Shown here one piece after another: positions 38,975-51,224 of a stretch of DNA of 64,000 bases (position 1 is the stretch's first letter; each line of letters begins with the position of its first letter). A model generated the notes under the pieces. The model searched no databases, was not told where the DNA came from, and saw only the letters and a list, made by a program, of their open reading frames with translations. Where the stretch lies: NCBI GenBank assembly GCA_900239685.1, contig OENT01000344.1, forward strand, positions 5,797 to 69,796, read 5' to 3'. Source of the DNA: Rotaria macrura. Lineage: Eukaryota; Rotifera; Eurotatoria; Philodinida; Philodinidae. The translations under genes were made by a program, and so were the position numbers.

Positions 38975-40007
38975 GTTGCTACTATCGCTGCTCCTGTTCT
39001 CATGTGATTGTATGCACGCAACACATGTCCTCGGTTTTGCTTCACTGCACACTTCCTTTTTTTCGTTTTGTATTTTGAGATTGTTCTTCCTACGTTTACG
39101 TGTACATATATGATAATATTTCTTCCGAAGGAGTAGCGTATTGATTAATATTGTAATTTATGCATTGATACTGGCTGGTGAACCCTATATTTTGCTTGAC
39201 AGTATCAAAGGTCAGTTGTTTGATAGGTGACTCCTCAGGCGAAAATATGAAAATCAATGTTTGAAAAAAAAATTCATAATTAACAGAATGTTTTCAATAA
39301 CCGTAGTTTTTATATCTGTTATTTGACGTTTTCAGCATGAGATAAAATCCTACGTTTTTGTTTTCTGAATGATGTTACTAAAATGAAAGGGAAAAAATAG
39401 TCACTAGTGTAATAAGATTGACTATGAATCGAAGAGCAATAAAAAAGAGTGTACATTTATCGGGTATAAACTGAAGGAAATAAAAATAAAGATGCATGTT
39501 GATCCATGAACATAGGGCAGCTGATGGTTGAAGAACGTCTAAGGTTTCATTGAAAAAGTCGTTATGGTTATGCTTATTTTAGAATCAAAATTATAGTTGT
39601 TGATTACTTTGTATTTCTCCATTGATAGTACCAAGCGTTACGCTATGATTCAATAAATGTGAATAAATATCGAAACAACAGTCACAGTAAAACATCCAGA
39701 GTTAGTACATCCGAGCACGGAAGTGATTTCGGTATGAGATGAGATTGTATTCATGCATATCATTCAGAGCAGTGTGTAGTAGAAAAAAGTAAAGCATGAT
39801 ATATATGGAACGATTTAGAAAGCTCCATATCACCAACTGTGTAGCATCAGATTTATATGGTAAGGATTCAAACCCATACTCTATTGAATATAAGTCGGGT
39901 AAGAACTGAAAGTACTTCTAAAGATCGAATGTGTAAAAGGTTGCATATTGATATTTTCAGTCTTTAGCATTATCTTATATAACTGTTGAACATGAACTAT
40001 CATACTA
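38975..40007. other. Intergenic, 5' of the galactosyltransferase-like gene
   Basis: No supported feature. Presumably holds the promoter of the GT31 gene, but no motif is distinctive. Confidence 0.55.
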
Positions 40008-40015
40008 ATGATCCT

Positions 40016-40433
40016 TAGGGATGTACCGAGACTGAAAATAAAATTTTTCAATTTTTCTGTAAAACAATGTTGAATCATGAAAACAGAGTACTTGCAAACT
40101 TCTTGAAGTAGCTGACGTTGTAGAGGAAGCATTTTTTTACAAAAAGAAATGTTGGCGAACTTTGTGCGAATTGTCTTTCAATTTTTATTACAGTTCTAGT
40201 AAAGGCACTAAGAGGACCGAGACTAGGTCTCGGTCTCGGGTTTTAGACTTTTCGTAAAACTGTAATAGAAATTGAAGCAGACATCGTAAAAATGTTGCTG
40301 ACAGCTCATTTTGTACAGAAAGTTTGACTCTACACACATGCATCTTGAACGAAATCGTGCAGTGCTACACATAATTAGAACTTCCTTAAGAAAAAATTTG
40401 CAAGAAAACCGAGAAATACTCGGTACATCCCTA
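40016..40433. mobile_element. hAT-type MITE with 8-bp target-site duplication
   Basis: 418 bp with a perfect 15-bp terminal inverted repeat, TAGGGATGTACCGAG at the left and CTCGGTACATCCCTA at the right. ATGATCCT occurs at 40008-40015 and 40434-40441, flanking the ends exactly. The 8-bp duplication and the YAGGGnTG terminus are hAT hallmarks. The interior has no transposase and carries an ACCGAGAC/GTCTCGGT cluster near 40217-40241 that echoes the ends, suggesting a composite or duplicated end. It is unrelated in sequence to the hAT element at 77-477. Confidence 0.92.
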
Positions 40434-40441
40434 ATGATCCT

Positions 40442-43218
40442 ATGAGAATAATATGGAGTAGCTGTTAGTTTGAATTCCATTTTTCTTTAGCTTATCTTCT
40501 TCTTTTAAAGATGTTCAAATTTTATAGCGAATTTTCATGGCGAATATACTGAGAACAACAGAACCATAAAAATGATTATAAATGATGGCAAAATCGAAGT
40601 TCAGAAAAGTATCCATTCCACATTAAGTCTTCTGCGGCAGTGCGGAATTTGACATCGGCAGTAAAAATCTACGTTATGTTAATTGTGATCAGCAAAACAA
40701 AATATGAATATTTCAGCAGTAGTCCTTTCCTTTTTTTCCGGCAGGCTTTTCTTTTCATTTATGTAAAATGCTCCTCGAATGCATGTAGGAAAAAGAAAAT
40801 TTGACAAAGAAATAGAAAAAGAGCTATGTAATAAGTATATCAGAATTATTTTCCGCTTATGATTGGCAATTCAAGTACTTCTATTCATCAATACACATTA
40901 AGAGAACGAGAAAATATTCACGAGCTGTGACAGCCATCAATACATATGCGTAGTGTGAATAAGCATTATTAATGCTCTTGTCCGTGAATTTATGAGTAGT
41001 CTCAATAGTAACTATTTATTAAAATGAAAAAAAAATACGATGGTACTAACAAAAAACATGTAAAAATTCCCTGATTGAGTGAAGTATCTATTAGTTTCAT
41101 TTTTTCTCACACATATATTCATAAAAATCACCATATCGTCAGATATTTTCGTCTACCATTTATCTCAATTATTTTCATGATGAAAGGAATATGATTGTGT
41201 CATTACATAGTATATTGTTTTGCTAAACATATTTATGTCTTGGATATCTCTCTTGTAGACAAATGGCATTGAAACTATTAAAAGAATTCAGATTTATCCA
41301 ACAGACAAAACACGAGTTTTATTAATCTACTAGAACCAATCGAATTCTTTGAGTTCAAATCAATTTACTTGAGACAAAAACATATGACAGGATATAATGA
41401 CCTATCCAATGGTAATAATTACTTCTGTAATTCCAGCTGTGTTTTCTTACAGATATTCACTTATAGTTTACAATGCTTCGTGCTGATTACAATAAAGCTA
41501 ATATCCTTTGAAGTTTTCATTGAATTCTATAGAAATAGATACTTGATTGTAATACTAACGATATCCTTGGCAAAGAAGGATACATCGGAAAGTCAACTTT
41601 ATCAACTAAAACAAAGGTCTCTTCGAATTCACTCATGTTAACTGGTTATATACGTTACTTGAAAATTTGAATTGAAACATTTAGTAGAGAACCACAAGTG
41701 CTTATGAAAGGAGGAACAAGTTTCAAATTTATAAGTCAAAGATTCATTAGTTGACATCAGTTTTCAATTCTTATAGCCGAAAATTATTCAATGTATTACT
41801 TAATTCATACATATTACAATTTTCTCATGAGGAAACACAAGTATTTCATAATCAAAATAAAACACATCTACAGTGTTTGTTACAATGCAATACATCAAAC
41901 ACGCGTGAAGTTGTCATATGCGTGGATATCTTTGAATCAATACAGTTTTGATCGCGTCTCAAAACGTGCATCTTACGATGTGGTTTTCTTAAGAACGACA
42001 AGATGAAATTCATTGAAAATTTATTTTTTGAAAATATATTAGTCCACTATAATATGGATGATAATATTTGGCGTTCGCTACGGTATATATGCGACAATGT
42101 GTACACCTTCTGGCTTGCCTTATCTCAAAGCTTGAAAGTTGAAATTTAATATACTTTGTTTTGTAAAATTACAGATAAATCTATCAATGAAGACTATTAT
42201 TGGTGCCGAATATAGATATGAGATCTCGAGCTAACAATCACGTTTTTAAGTGTTGTTTGCATTTTTCTACGACTAATCAAAATTAGTAGTATTGAAAATG
42301 TCTGAGATTTTGGATTTACATCTTTTATTTTTTTTCGAATGAGCTTCCTAAAGTAAATAAGTTGGACGCTTGTGAGTATTTAACAAGGTATCATGTACAA
42401 ATAGAAAATGATACTTTTAGTAGAATAATAATTTTTTACATTGAAGCTTTTCAAGATAGTTCTTTTTTTTTTGTTATTGATAAAAATGTTTATCAATGAT
42501 TTCTCTCTCCCTAAACAGTATTTAAACAGAATTATACTCCACCGATAGTGTGGTGTTATACTATATAGCTATAGATGAATTCTGTGCGTGATGCATATTC
42601 TTCTGAACTATCAATAGAGTTAGATTTTTTTCAACGAATCTGATGTATTTTGTCATGGTTTCACTTCATTACATATCAGCTACGACATAGGTTTGGTTAG
42701 ATCTTTAACGCATAAACTTTGAAGAACTATTTCAAATATTTTTACAGAGAATCTGAAAGAAATACATGCCATTTGAATTCGCTTTGTCATTGGTACGTTG
42801 AAAACTGCCAATCACGAAAATGAAACTGAATTCACAATCGATACATAAAATAAGAATTGAAGGACATTTCATCTCATTTCCGAAGAAACAAAACAACTGA
42901 AGAAAATTCATTCCATGATTTCACCATGGTGTCAGACATGCATGCATGTCTAGAGATGTCTGCTCTTCTAGTAATATAACGGCAGTCATTTTCATCATGC
43001 ACACATAGGTGTTCAACATCTACTCTTATTTCTTTACTGTCTGAGAGAGTCGGATTTGCTCTGTCATTAGTCATGCTTCTTAAGTTTCTGGAATTTCCTA
43101 TTATATATTTATAATCTTAAATGTTGTCTATAAAGTATGCCGACAGATAAACTGCTAGTAATGAAAGCAAAAAGATTGAATGCAAATCATCAACTACTGT
43201 TCGTGGATGTGCTATATG
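40442..43218. other. Gene-free AT-rich interval
   Basis: Open frames are short and without protein character on either strand. No repeat or RNA gene was recognised. Confidence 0.6.
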
Positions 43219-43680
43219 CTAAGGGTATAAATCATGAAATTCTTCAATAGTCAACATTTTTCGTTTACATCTGATATCCGATTGATACGCAGATTGTACT
43301 TGTAAAGATAATCGACCATTAATAGAATAAGGTGTTACAAATGATGCTGATCGATTATCACTACCTAGACTGTAACGTAATATCGTTCGTTGGTCCAATC
43401 CACATTCTGACATGTTCATAGACGTTTCATTACATGTCATTAAACGAAAAAGCATTTCAGTCATTTGCTCAGTAAGTAAAACTAAATATCGTTCGGGTAC
43501 GAATTCTCCAACAAAATTTACATTATTTGAAGACACATCTTTATCAGCTGCCAATCTATGATGAGTATCTTCGATGGTTGAGATTTCTTCTGTTGTTCGA
43601 TGAAAAGTGTTAGTTCGAGATTTCGATTCAAGCTGAAATCGTGATGATAGATCTAATTTATTTGAAAATCCAGTGCCCAT
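43219..43680 (-). CDS. Hypothetical protein, 153 aa
   Basis: One uninterrupted frame from ATG to stop with codon choice like the neighbouring real genes (GAT, CGA/CGT, TTA). The product is polar and Ser/Thr/Asn-rich, with an amphipathic stretch around residues 58-85 and a basic C-terminal part ending in an acidic-aromatic peptide. No signal peptide, membrane helix or family motif was recognised. The ATG follows directly on an intron-like acceptor (TATGTATACAG), so either a 5' untranslated exon, an upstream coding exon or a trans-spliced leader joins there. No upstream coding exon was found between here and the LicD-like gene. It may therefore be a complete small protein or the last exon of a larger gene. 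Confidence 0.5.
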   Translation of the reverse strand: MGTGFSNKLDLSSRFQLESKSRTNTFHRTTEEISTIEDTHHRLAADKDVSSNNVNFVGEFVPERYLVLLTEQMTEMLFRLMTCNETSMNMSECGLDQRTILRYSLGSDNRSASFVTPYSINGRLSLQVQSAYQSDIRCKRKMLTIEEFHDLYP

Positions 43681-44928
43681 CTGTATACATAATTACTATA
43701 ATGAGAATATAAGCGCCTTCTCACAATTTGACAATTGTAAAATACATTATTGACTAAAACTCTATGTTTTCCAAGATTGAAGAGAACATTAATCTCTAAA
43801 CTGTAAGCGCATGACTGAAAATTTAACCTAAGAAAATCGATACCAATGAAATTGTTACAATACGAAATACAATATTCACCATAGATTTACTATTTTAAAC
43901 TCTCATTACCATAATGTTATTCATATCATAAATGTATATATGAATGTATATTGCATTTCATATTTGAAAACTATCATTCATCACTGTGGCAATATGAATA
44001 TAAAATAGTATGACGAAGTTCACTTTTTCAAAATTAAGATCGAACATAGAAAATCTTGCAGAATCATGTGAGTTATAAGTGACCATCGCTCTCAGGTTCT
44101 GTATTATTCGGGAATAGATTACTGAAATGTATGCAGACATCATTTAGACGAGTTTGACTGATATAAGTAAAAGAAAATTTTTTATAGGCTCTACATTTTT
44201 GTAATGCTTTCTTCCAGTAAATGTGTAGGCTTCATCAACGACGAAAGAATACTCTTCTTTGTAATCGTCTCATTCTGTTAATTTGTATGAGATTTTTCTC
44301 TGTCAGTCCTCATAAACACTAGAAGCAATTGAATTGTGAAACAGATATAGATTATGTGCGCTTATCATTTCCTCTTGTCTACCAAGAAGAAAGAATAAGC
44401 CCAATCAAATCTACTAGACGAAAAAGAAAACAGAAAGAACTAAGGATGAATTATATTTTCGGACGATATATACATAGTTCATCAAAACGTTGCAATACGA
44501 TTCAAAACTATTGATTGTATGTCACTGACCATAGTTCATTATTTTGAGTGTACTTTTTCAACTTTTATACGTAGAAGAAGAATGATTGAAATATATTTCA
44601 CTAGAAAAACGGTACTTCGAAGCATAGCTACAGTAGAAGAAGTCAAAAATGCAATATCTAGAATTTGCCAAGGAAACAAAAGCAAACGAACTCATCTAAA
44701 AAATATTATGAAAAATAGCGATTTCGAAACAAGAAGTCATATGTTCTTAAAATTCGAATTACTTCTCATGAATCACTAAAATTCGTTCATTTATCTGCAT
44801 ATTTTGTCTTTTCCCACAATAATAGACTTGTTTTAAACGATTCATCACCCATTTTCGTGCTTTTGTTTATATAAAATGTTTTACTTTCATGAAAAGTTGA
44901 ACAGCTAAATACGTCAGTTTTAATTCTA
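43681..44928. other. Intergenic interval
   Basis: Contains two short plus-strand open frames (44329-44514 and 44519-44779), Lys/Arg-rich and without recognisable features, which I do not call. No repeats seen. Confidence 0.5.
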
Positions 44929-46256
44929 TCAAAAAGAACATGTCCTATTGTTAACGTTTAAACTCAACAATGGTTCAATTCTATATTTTTCAAACTGAAT
45001 AGTATGTATCGTAATGTTAATATTCTTTTTCATTGTAACAAGTTGTTCAAAACAGATCGTTTCAAAACAATATCGTTTCACCCAAGGATAATATGGATAA
45101 ATTTGATCTGGTCTTGCATGACCATCTATGAATGGTACTTCTCGTTCGTATTTATGGGAATAGTTCCTGGCATAATAAAATTTGTCGAATGATTTCCATC
45201 GAAGTAATTCAAAAACAACTAAAGGTTCACGAGGAGCCTATACAATCATACCCGATTGGAAAAAAAGTATAGTTGACGTTAGAAAAATTAAAATAAAACT
45301 TACAGGCAACCAAATTTGACTGAATGGACGCCAAACCAACGGAAATACATCAAATTTAGATATAGAACAAGCATGAATCGAGTATGCATCGTTCTTTTCT
45401 CTCCATAGATGAGTGGAATTTTCATCCAAATAAGTAATATGAACATTCGGATACGAATAATCATGTGTACCTGCTTTTGGTGACCAAGGAAAATATAATA
45501 TGTCATAAGATCCGAAACGATTTGTAATATTCAATATTTTGATAGTATGTTGAAGTTCTTGTTCAATAAGCCTATACATCCGTGATCGATCACGTAATAA
45601 TACACGTAAATCAACATCATCATCCCATGGTAAAATATCATGATGCGTATAACTGCCTAGAATGAGTGTTATTTTTTTGAAAATATTACTAATGTGTTGA
45701 ATCATATTGGTTTTCGTTATTTTTCAAGTGCTATTGAATTAACTATGACAACAGTATTGTGTGCAGACTCAGTATTGTTTCTTTTTGTTTTCTTACCTAA
45801 TAAAGTTCCATCTGTCATCATATATATGATGTGATGTCGACGAAAGAAATGATCAATCATACGAAGCAATTCAATGTATATTTGATGATCACATGTAGTA
45901 ATTCGACGAGGTAAATCCGGGGAAGTACGCCAGTTCGAATAACGATAAGTAATTTCAATGGATTTTTGTGTGTTATATTGGTCTACGTTTGGTGACTGAA
46001 TCGAAATGTTCCTTTCATCTAATGAACTCGACAATTGAGCTTTCATCTCATAGTCAATACGATTCTGAACTTCCGAACAGAAAAGTTTCATTTTCTGTGT
46101 CCAAATAGATTCTTCTTGATTTTGATGTTCTTTTCTTTGATCATGCTTTTTCGATTTAGAAAAAGGTTTGTACGATATTAAGAAAAATATTGACATGTTC
46201 CCGAGTAATAACAATATTATTAATTGCAAACAAGAATATTCAGTTAATTTTGCCAT
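44929..46256 (-). CDS. LicD/FKRP-like type II membrane protein (putative phosphotransferase)
   Basis: Three exons, 46256-45797, 45656-45304 and 45237-44929, give 373 aa. Introns are 140 and 66 bp with GTAAG donors and TAG acceptors. The ATG directly follows an in-frame TAA. A membrane anchor spans about 9-28, then a polar stem. The LicD-family core is the split motif TDGTLLG (148-154) and HHDILPWDDDVD (158-169); the first intron falls inside the motif and splicing restores it exactly. LicD proteins transfer phosphocholine in bacteria, and the animal relatives fukutin and FKRP transfer ribitol-phosphate in the Golgi. The DDD/D acidic residues would bind metal. Aromatic-rich segments follow to the C-terminus. 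Family assignment is firm; substrate and orthology to FKRP or fukutin are not established. Confidence 0.88.
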
Positions 46257-47159
46257 TTAATCAATATTTGATAATGAACAGTTTACAAAATATGTATTTT
46301 ATGTTGTTCTTTTTGTACTTGTCGTTCAAGTCTATTTGTCATGGATGAATGCAGAAGAATATGTATATAAATCGTTATACAAATTTATGAGAAAACATGT
46401 TTGATGCTTTCAATAGATTTGATCTACAATAATTTAATACACGATGATGATGATGAATATTTGATGATTAATAGTTAGTAGCTGAGAATTTAGTTAGTTA
46501 ATAAATTCAAACTGGTGCGAAAAATTTATTCGAATACAATCATGTGAAAATTTCTAGCTCTATGATGGTCTTCATACTGTTGATCAATTTGATATAGTGT
46601 CATCTGTGTAAAAAAACAAAGGACGTGAAAGAATTTGTTGCGTTCAAGTAGTCTACAGTTCGAATTAATTTCATTGCTTTAATGTCTTATTGTTAGATTG
46701 ATTCCAAGCACTACGTATGACTATTTCCAAGTTTTTTATATTATGTGCTCACGATTTCAAAGTATTTTCATTGATAGATCATTTCTACACAACACCAATG
46801 TTGTTCCAAATTATTTTAAAATGATACCAATTAAAGACTATCATTCACTTATTCTAATTTCTCTAAGATAATGAATTAACATGTAATGAAATTCAATGCT
46901 ACGTTACAATAATGATATGAAACCGAATTCAAAAGAAAAAATATATAATTCTGGGCAGATTTTATTGATTTTAATTTGTTAATGAATATTCATGTTTGAT
47001 TTTTCTTTCATCAGTAGGAAAAAAGACCGAGCAAGAATGTAGCTGAATAAAAAAAATAAGCGTCACCTAACAAAACAACAAGTTCAAAAAAATACGTTCT
47101 GTTTTTATTATATCTTATGTGCATTTTGAAAAAAAAGAATGAGAATTATGTGTATATTG
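46257..47159. other. Intergenic interval
   Basis: No gene seen. A minus-strand AATAAA near 47104, about 50 bp past the TMEM106 stop, is a plausible poly(A) signal for that gene. Confidence 0.55.
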
Positions 47160-47897
47160 TCATCTTAGATTTTTCTTGATACTTCCTACGATACTTTCAT
47201 ATGGTTTCCACTCGCCTCTATTACATAATACGTATTGATAAGATATATCATTTGTTGTTTGAATTCGACCAAATAGAAAATCCGCATAAGTCAATGTAGT
47301 TTGTAATTTAAATAAAAGCATTTGCCGAAATATTCCTTGACAAGAGCGATAGGCCATCGTATCGGACTTGAAGTCAAGTTCTACAGTTATATTTGTTTGT
47401 ATGGTACCTAATGGTCGTAAATACATTTGATGACTGTAGATTTTCAATGCATTAGGACCAACCGGCAGAAGTTGATGTTCTACTGATGTTGTTAGATTAA
47501 TTAAACGTATTGGTACCCAATTATCTGATTGAATATTTGTTTGATGGATGAATGTAAGACGAAAATAAGTTTCATTTCGATTTGAATCATTCGTTGCATC
47601 GATGATAATGGGATTTTTAATGGACAACTGTACAGAACGTGGAAGAATAGTAACAACAATAGCTGAAGCAATAATTGTACAAAAAATAATTGTTAATATA
47701 ATCCATAATAGTGTATGACGTCTTTTAAGACGAGCATCATCGAGTGGAATTAAAGCAACAAGACCAGGTGATGTTGTTACTAGACCCGTTCCTTGACATG
47801 TTGGACATCGACGATTAGTATTTGTTGAATGATCTATTGTTGTATTTAAAAGTGGTTCGTCTTCGTCATTCGACATCATTCCTGTTGGTTCTATCAT
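47160..47897 (-). CDS. TMEM106 family protein (lysosomal/endosomal type II membrane protein)
   Basis: One uninterrupted exon of 245 aa. The cytosolic N-terminus carries the family's CPTCQGTG motif (31-38), followed by LVALIP and a basic stretch. A single membrane helix spans about 62-84, then the conserved PRS (86-88, here LPRS where vertebrates have FPRS). The luminal domain has several N-glycosylation sequons and two cysteines, Cys186 and Cys225, matching the disulfide pair of TMEM106B; YQYVLC (220-225) matches the family's C-terminal YQYV.C. TMEM106 proteins sit in late endosome/lysosome membranes and influence lysosome size, acidification and transport. The absence of introns is unusual beside its intron-rich neighbours. 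Codons for Met7 and Met8 could also start translation. Which of TMEM106A/B/C it is closest to cannot be said. Confidence 0.92.
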   Translation of the reverse strand: MIEPTGMMSNDEDEPLLNTTIDHSTNTNRRCPTCQGTGLVTTSPGLVALIPLDDARLKRRHTLLWIILTIIFCTIIASAIVVTILPRSVQLSIKNPIIIDATNDSNRNETYFRLTFIHQTNIQSDNWVPIRLINLTTSVEHQLLPVGPNALKIYSHQMYLRPLGTIQTNITVELDFKSDTMAYRSCQGIFRQMLLFKLQTTLTYADFLFGRIQTTNDISYQYVLCNRGEWKPYESIVGSIKKNLR

Positions 47898-49742
47898 ATT
47901 GCAGTTTGAATGATTATTGTTTTCTTTCTATCTGCTGTTTTTCTTTCTTTTTTTCTTTCTTCCTTCCTTTTTTCTCCCTTTCTCTACTCAACGTTTTTTC
48001 TCTTTTCTTGTCAGATTTCTCTATTCTGTTTGTATTTTGGGTTTTCTTTTTCCTTCTTAGGTAGGGCAGCCACGACGACATACGACTCTTATTTCTCTTT
48101 CGCACTTTCACTCAACTCAGTTTACGAACGCTCACGCTGACTCTATTTTCTTATTGGCTTAAAAACATCTATTTACTCTCTCTGTATTTTCAACTATATA
48201 GAACGCTGTTCATGAGCGAAAAAAAACACATGAAACTGCTTTGATGAAATGCATGGAATGAATGTAATGTAGAAGTATTGTTATTCAAGAAAATGCTTGA
48301 TTTTTTCGATATGGCAAATGTAATATGTATTTTTCTTGATAGAAAAATCTAATTAAAGTCATTAATAATCATGTTGAATTCACCAATGCTTACTCTTAAT
48401 CATTATTATTAAATTAGTATAAGATGTCGCTAAAATGCAATGTCATTGCTGAGTAGAAACAAACATTAATGTAATAGAATACAATATGATTTCTATCATA
48501 ATGTTATGATCATTACAGTTTGCTGCTAGTATCGAATATGATTCACATGAACTCCTGTTTATTGGTAATGAAAAAATGAAGAAAGACATTAAAAAATCAT
48601 GAGGAATACATTTTAGTGGTAATTATTGTACGATCAATCTAAAGTAGACAAGTAGTTCTCTATTTTGAATCTAATGGGCACAAAAGTAGATAAAACATCG
48701 ATGGTGCATAGCCTCTCAGAAATAGTAAATGAATACTCATGTGACAGCTATGAATCAGTGTAATGTGAGTCATGCTACTATAAATGCCTATCGAAAACTA
48801 AGCAAAGTTATGATTTTCTCTATGTAAATGAAAAACATGAAATTAAAATTAGAAATTCCAAAGTTCAATACAACATTTTTTTCTGATGAAATTACAAACA
48901 AAAGGACGTAGATACATTTTTATTCAAGAGGAAAATGGTACAAAGATGTGTCATATAGTGGTGATTCAACTCAAGATACGAGAATATCAATGAAAACTTT
49001 ATTTCATTCCTTATTGTTGAAACAATAAATCATCTTGTTAATCAAAGTTCTTTTTGATTCTAAAATGATTGTTCAGAAACAATCTTTTATCGATTCAGTA
49101 GCAAAATACCCGTAGCATGTTGGACAAACAATTTTACGTGATACTAATCAACTACTCCATTTGGCATGTATGACTTTTCCTATGACTATTATATACTAGA
49201 TCAATAATATCATATTCTACTCGGTAGGCATGTCTAGTCTTTTGCTTGATAATCTATTAAATGAAAATAATTTCCTGATATAACCAGAAATTGGCATCAA
49301 GCTATGACATTTCTGTCGGGATTGATTGAACATTTTACTCGTACTGATATTTTATCGACCATTCTATTTAATAGGTGTTTTTCGTTGATAGAAGTTTTCT
49401 GTTCAAAAATTTAACTTCGTTTTGTTTTGCAACAACAGTTTTCCTTTATCTTGTTCGATGAAAATTTGCTCACATCAGGCAAATCGGACAAGATTTGTAA
49501 AATATTGTTTAGAAAACAAATGTAAAAACTTGAAATAATTCAAATTTCTGAATATCGCTTATGTTACATAAGTATCAGATAGTAGTTTTTGTCGTAGCAT
49601 GACAAATACAAGAGAAAAGAAAATTCCGATAAATTGTTATTTAGCACTATCTTTATTCTATTTACACATAATTTTGATTAAAACATTTCATCCATTTAGT
49701 GTTTCGATACAATCAAAAGAAAAGTATTCGATAATATCATTA
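47898..49742. other. Intergenic interval with T-rich TMEM106 upstream region
   Basis: About 47910-48060 is a pyrimidine-rich tract followed by a less AT-rich block (48060-48150), a plausible promoter/5' UTR for the TMEM106 gene. The remainder to 49742 is AT-rich with nothing recognisable. Confidence 0.5.
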
Positions 49743-51224
49743 TTATTCATTCATTTTTTGTTGTTTGAGTAAACATGCTCGTATAAGAGATAAATGTTCC
49801 GCTGTAAGATTATTGCTTTGTCGAATAATTGTATTCAGTTGAGTAAAGGATGGCAGGCTAGGCATTGAATCAATAACTAAAATTAAATTTTAAATATGTT
49901 AGATAAAATATTGATACTTTGAAAGAAATGGAAACGGATAAGAAGATTTTACTCTTGATAAGAGAATTTTTGCAGCTGACTAATTACTGTTGAGTCATGA
50001 TTGTGTTTTTCGTAAAAATCTTTATGTTCCATGAGTATTCCTCAATTATATTTGTGTTACTAGAGTATTGTTGATGAATTACAAGATTATTACTGTAATT
50101 TCTAATACGAATGTACTGGAAACTAAAACAAATAATATCTACCGTAAAAACTAAACTGAGAAAAATCTTAAGAAACACATGTTAAGATAAAAGCATCACG
50201 TGATTTAATTTGCTTTTCTTCTCATATATAAGCAGCGAATGCTCTCACCTCATGATAAATATCAGAATCAATCACCAACACAAGATCTATTCCTATAAAG
50301 ACTAGTGGATGACCAAACATGAAATTGTCTATTAGTTTTGATTTTAATACAATAACTTATTTATAAAAAGTCCTTTTCAGACGCATTAGTATTAATATTA
50401 ATGTCATAAAATAATACGAGTATATATACATATCTCGACTTAGAATTGATTAATCAATTGTAAAACTTCTTTTACGTTAAGATGTCATACAGACTTTATT
50501 GAATACAGTTGATCATCTTACTTTTCCAACTTTGTCCATATCGACCATTCGCAATAGCTTCTAATACAACAAATATATTGTGTGGTTTGAATGTAATTCG
50601 TAGTTGTTTTCCATCTTGAATTTATGAATAGAAATTTAATAGATAGAAACAAAGAAAAGAGACTTACCACGCGAAAGATTAAAATCAGCCAATGAAGAAT
50701 AACGTTGTTTAATCAAATCGAAATTATCCATTAAATATGCTTGATTATTGTTAATAATCAATGGTGGTGGAATTTCATTGTCATTATTGCAATTTTTAAT
50801 TTGTTGTAAAGTTAGAAGATTCTCAGTTTGTTTTTCGTTGTTATTTATTATAGGCCATTTAACTTGATTTGTTTTTTCTTCTAAAATATTATTAAAAAAC
50901 AAAACAAAAGGATGCACATTTAAAATAACATCTTCACTTACTAATTAGATTAGCACTGCGTACACGAAGATCTTCGTCACGATATCGAGATAGATTAGCT
51001 AGAAGAATGATATTGAACAATACAAGAAAAATCTTGTTTTTCGTGAACAAAAACAAACCAGCAAAGGTATCCTTCATAGTTGTTAGATATTTATGTTTAA
51101 CCATATGACTATGTGTACTTAGTGCATGTAATTGATTGAGTATTGTTGAATGTTCTTCATCGGACTGAGCACGAGCTAATTCTGCATTTTCTAACGAAGC
51201 AAAAAGTCGTTTTAGTTCAGCCAT
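49743..51224 (-). CDS. Hypothetical protein, five exons, about 220 aa
   Basis: Exons 51224-51059, 50998-50942, 50880-50668, 50614-50522 and 49876-49743 join in phase (663 nt) through introns of 60, 61, 53 and 645 bp. The first 60 residues are a Glu/Leu/Ala-rich probable coiled coil (MAELKRLFASLENAEL...). An Arg/Asp-rich helix, an Asn/Gln-rich low-complexity linker, a more ordered segment (KQLRITFKPHNIFVVLEAI) and a helical C-terminus follow. No signal peptide or membrane helix. A 27-nt in-frame cassette (49979-49953) with AG and GT borders lies in the last intron and could add nine residues. The first donor is GTTTGT. The family was not recognised; a small cytoplasmic or nuclear coiled-coil complex subunit is a guess from composition only. 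Confidence 0.72.

Noticed and set aside
38975-39052. 26-codon N-terminal extension of the galactosyltransferase-like protein
   Set aside because: The frame is open but begins with GTG. The first ATG is at 38974, just before the basic tail and anchor typical of the family.
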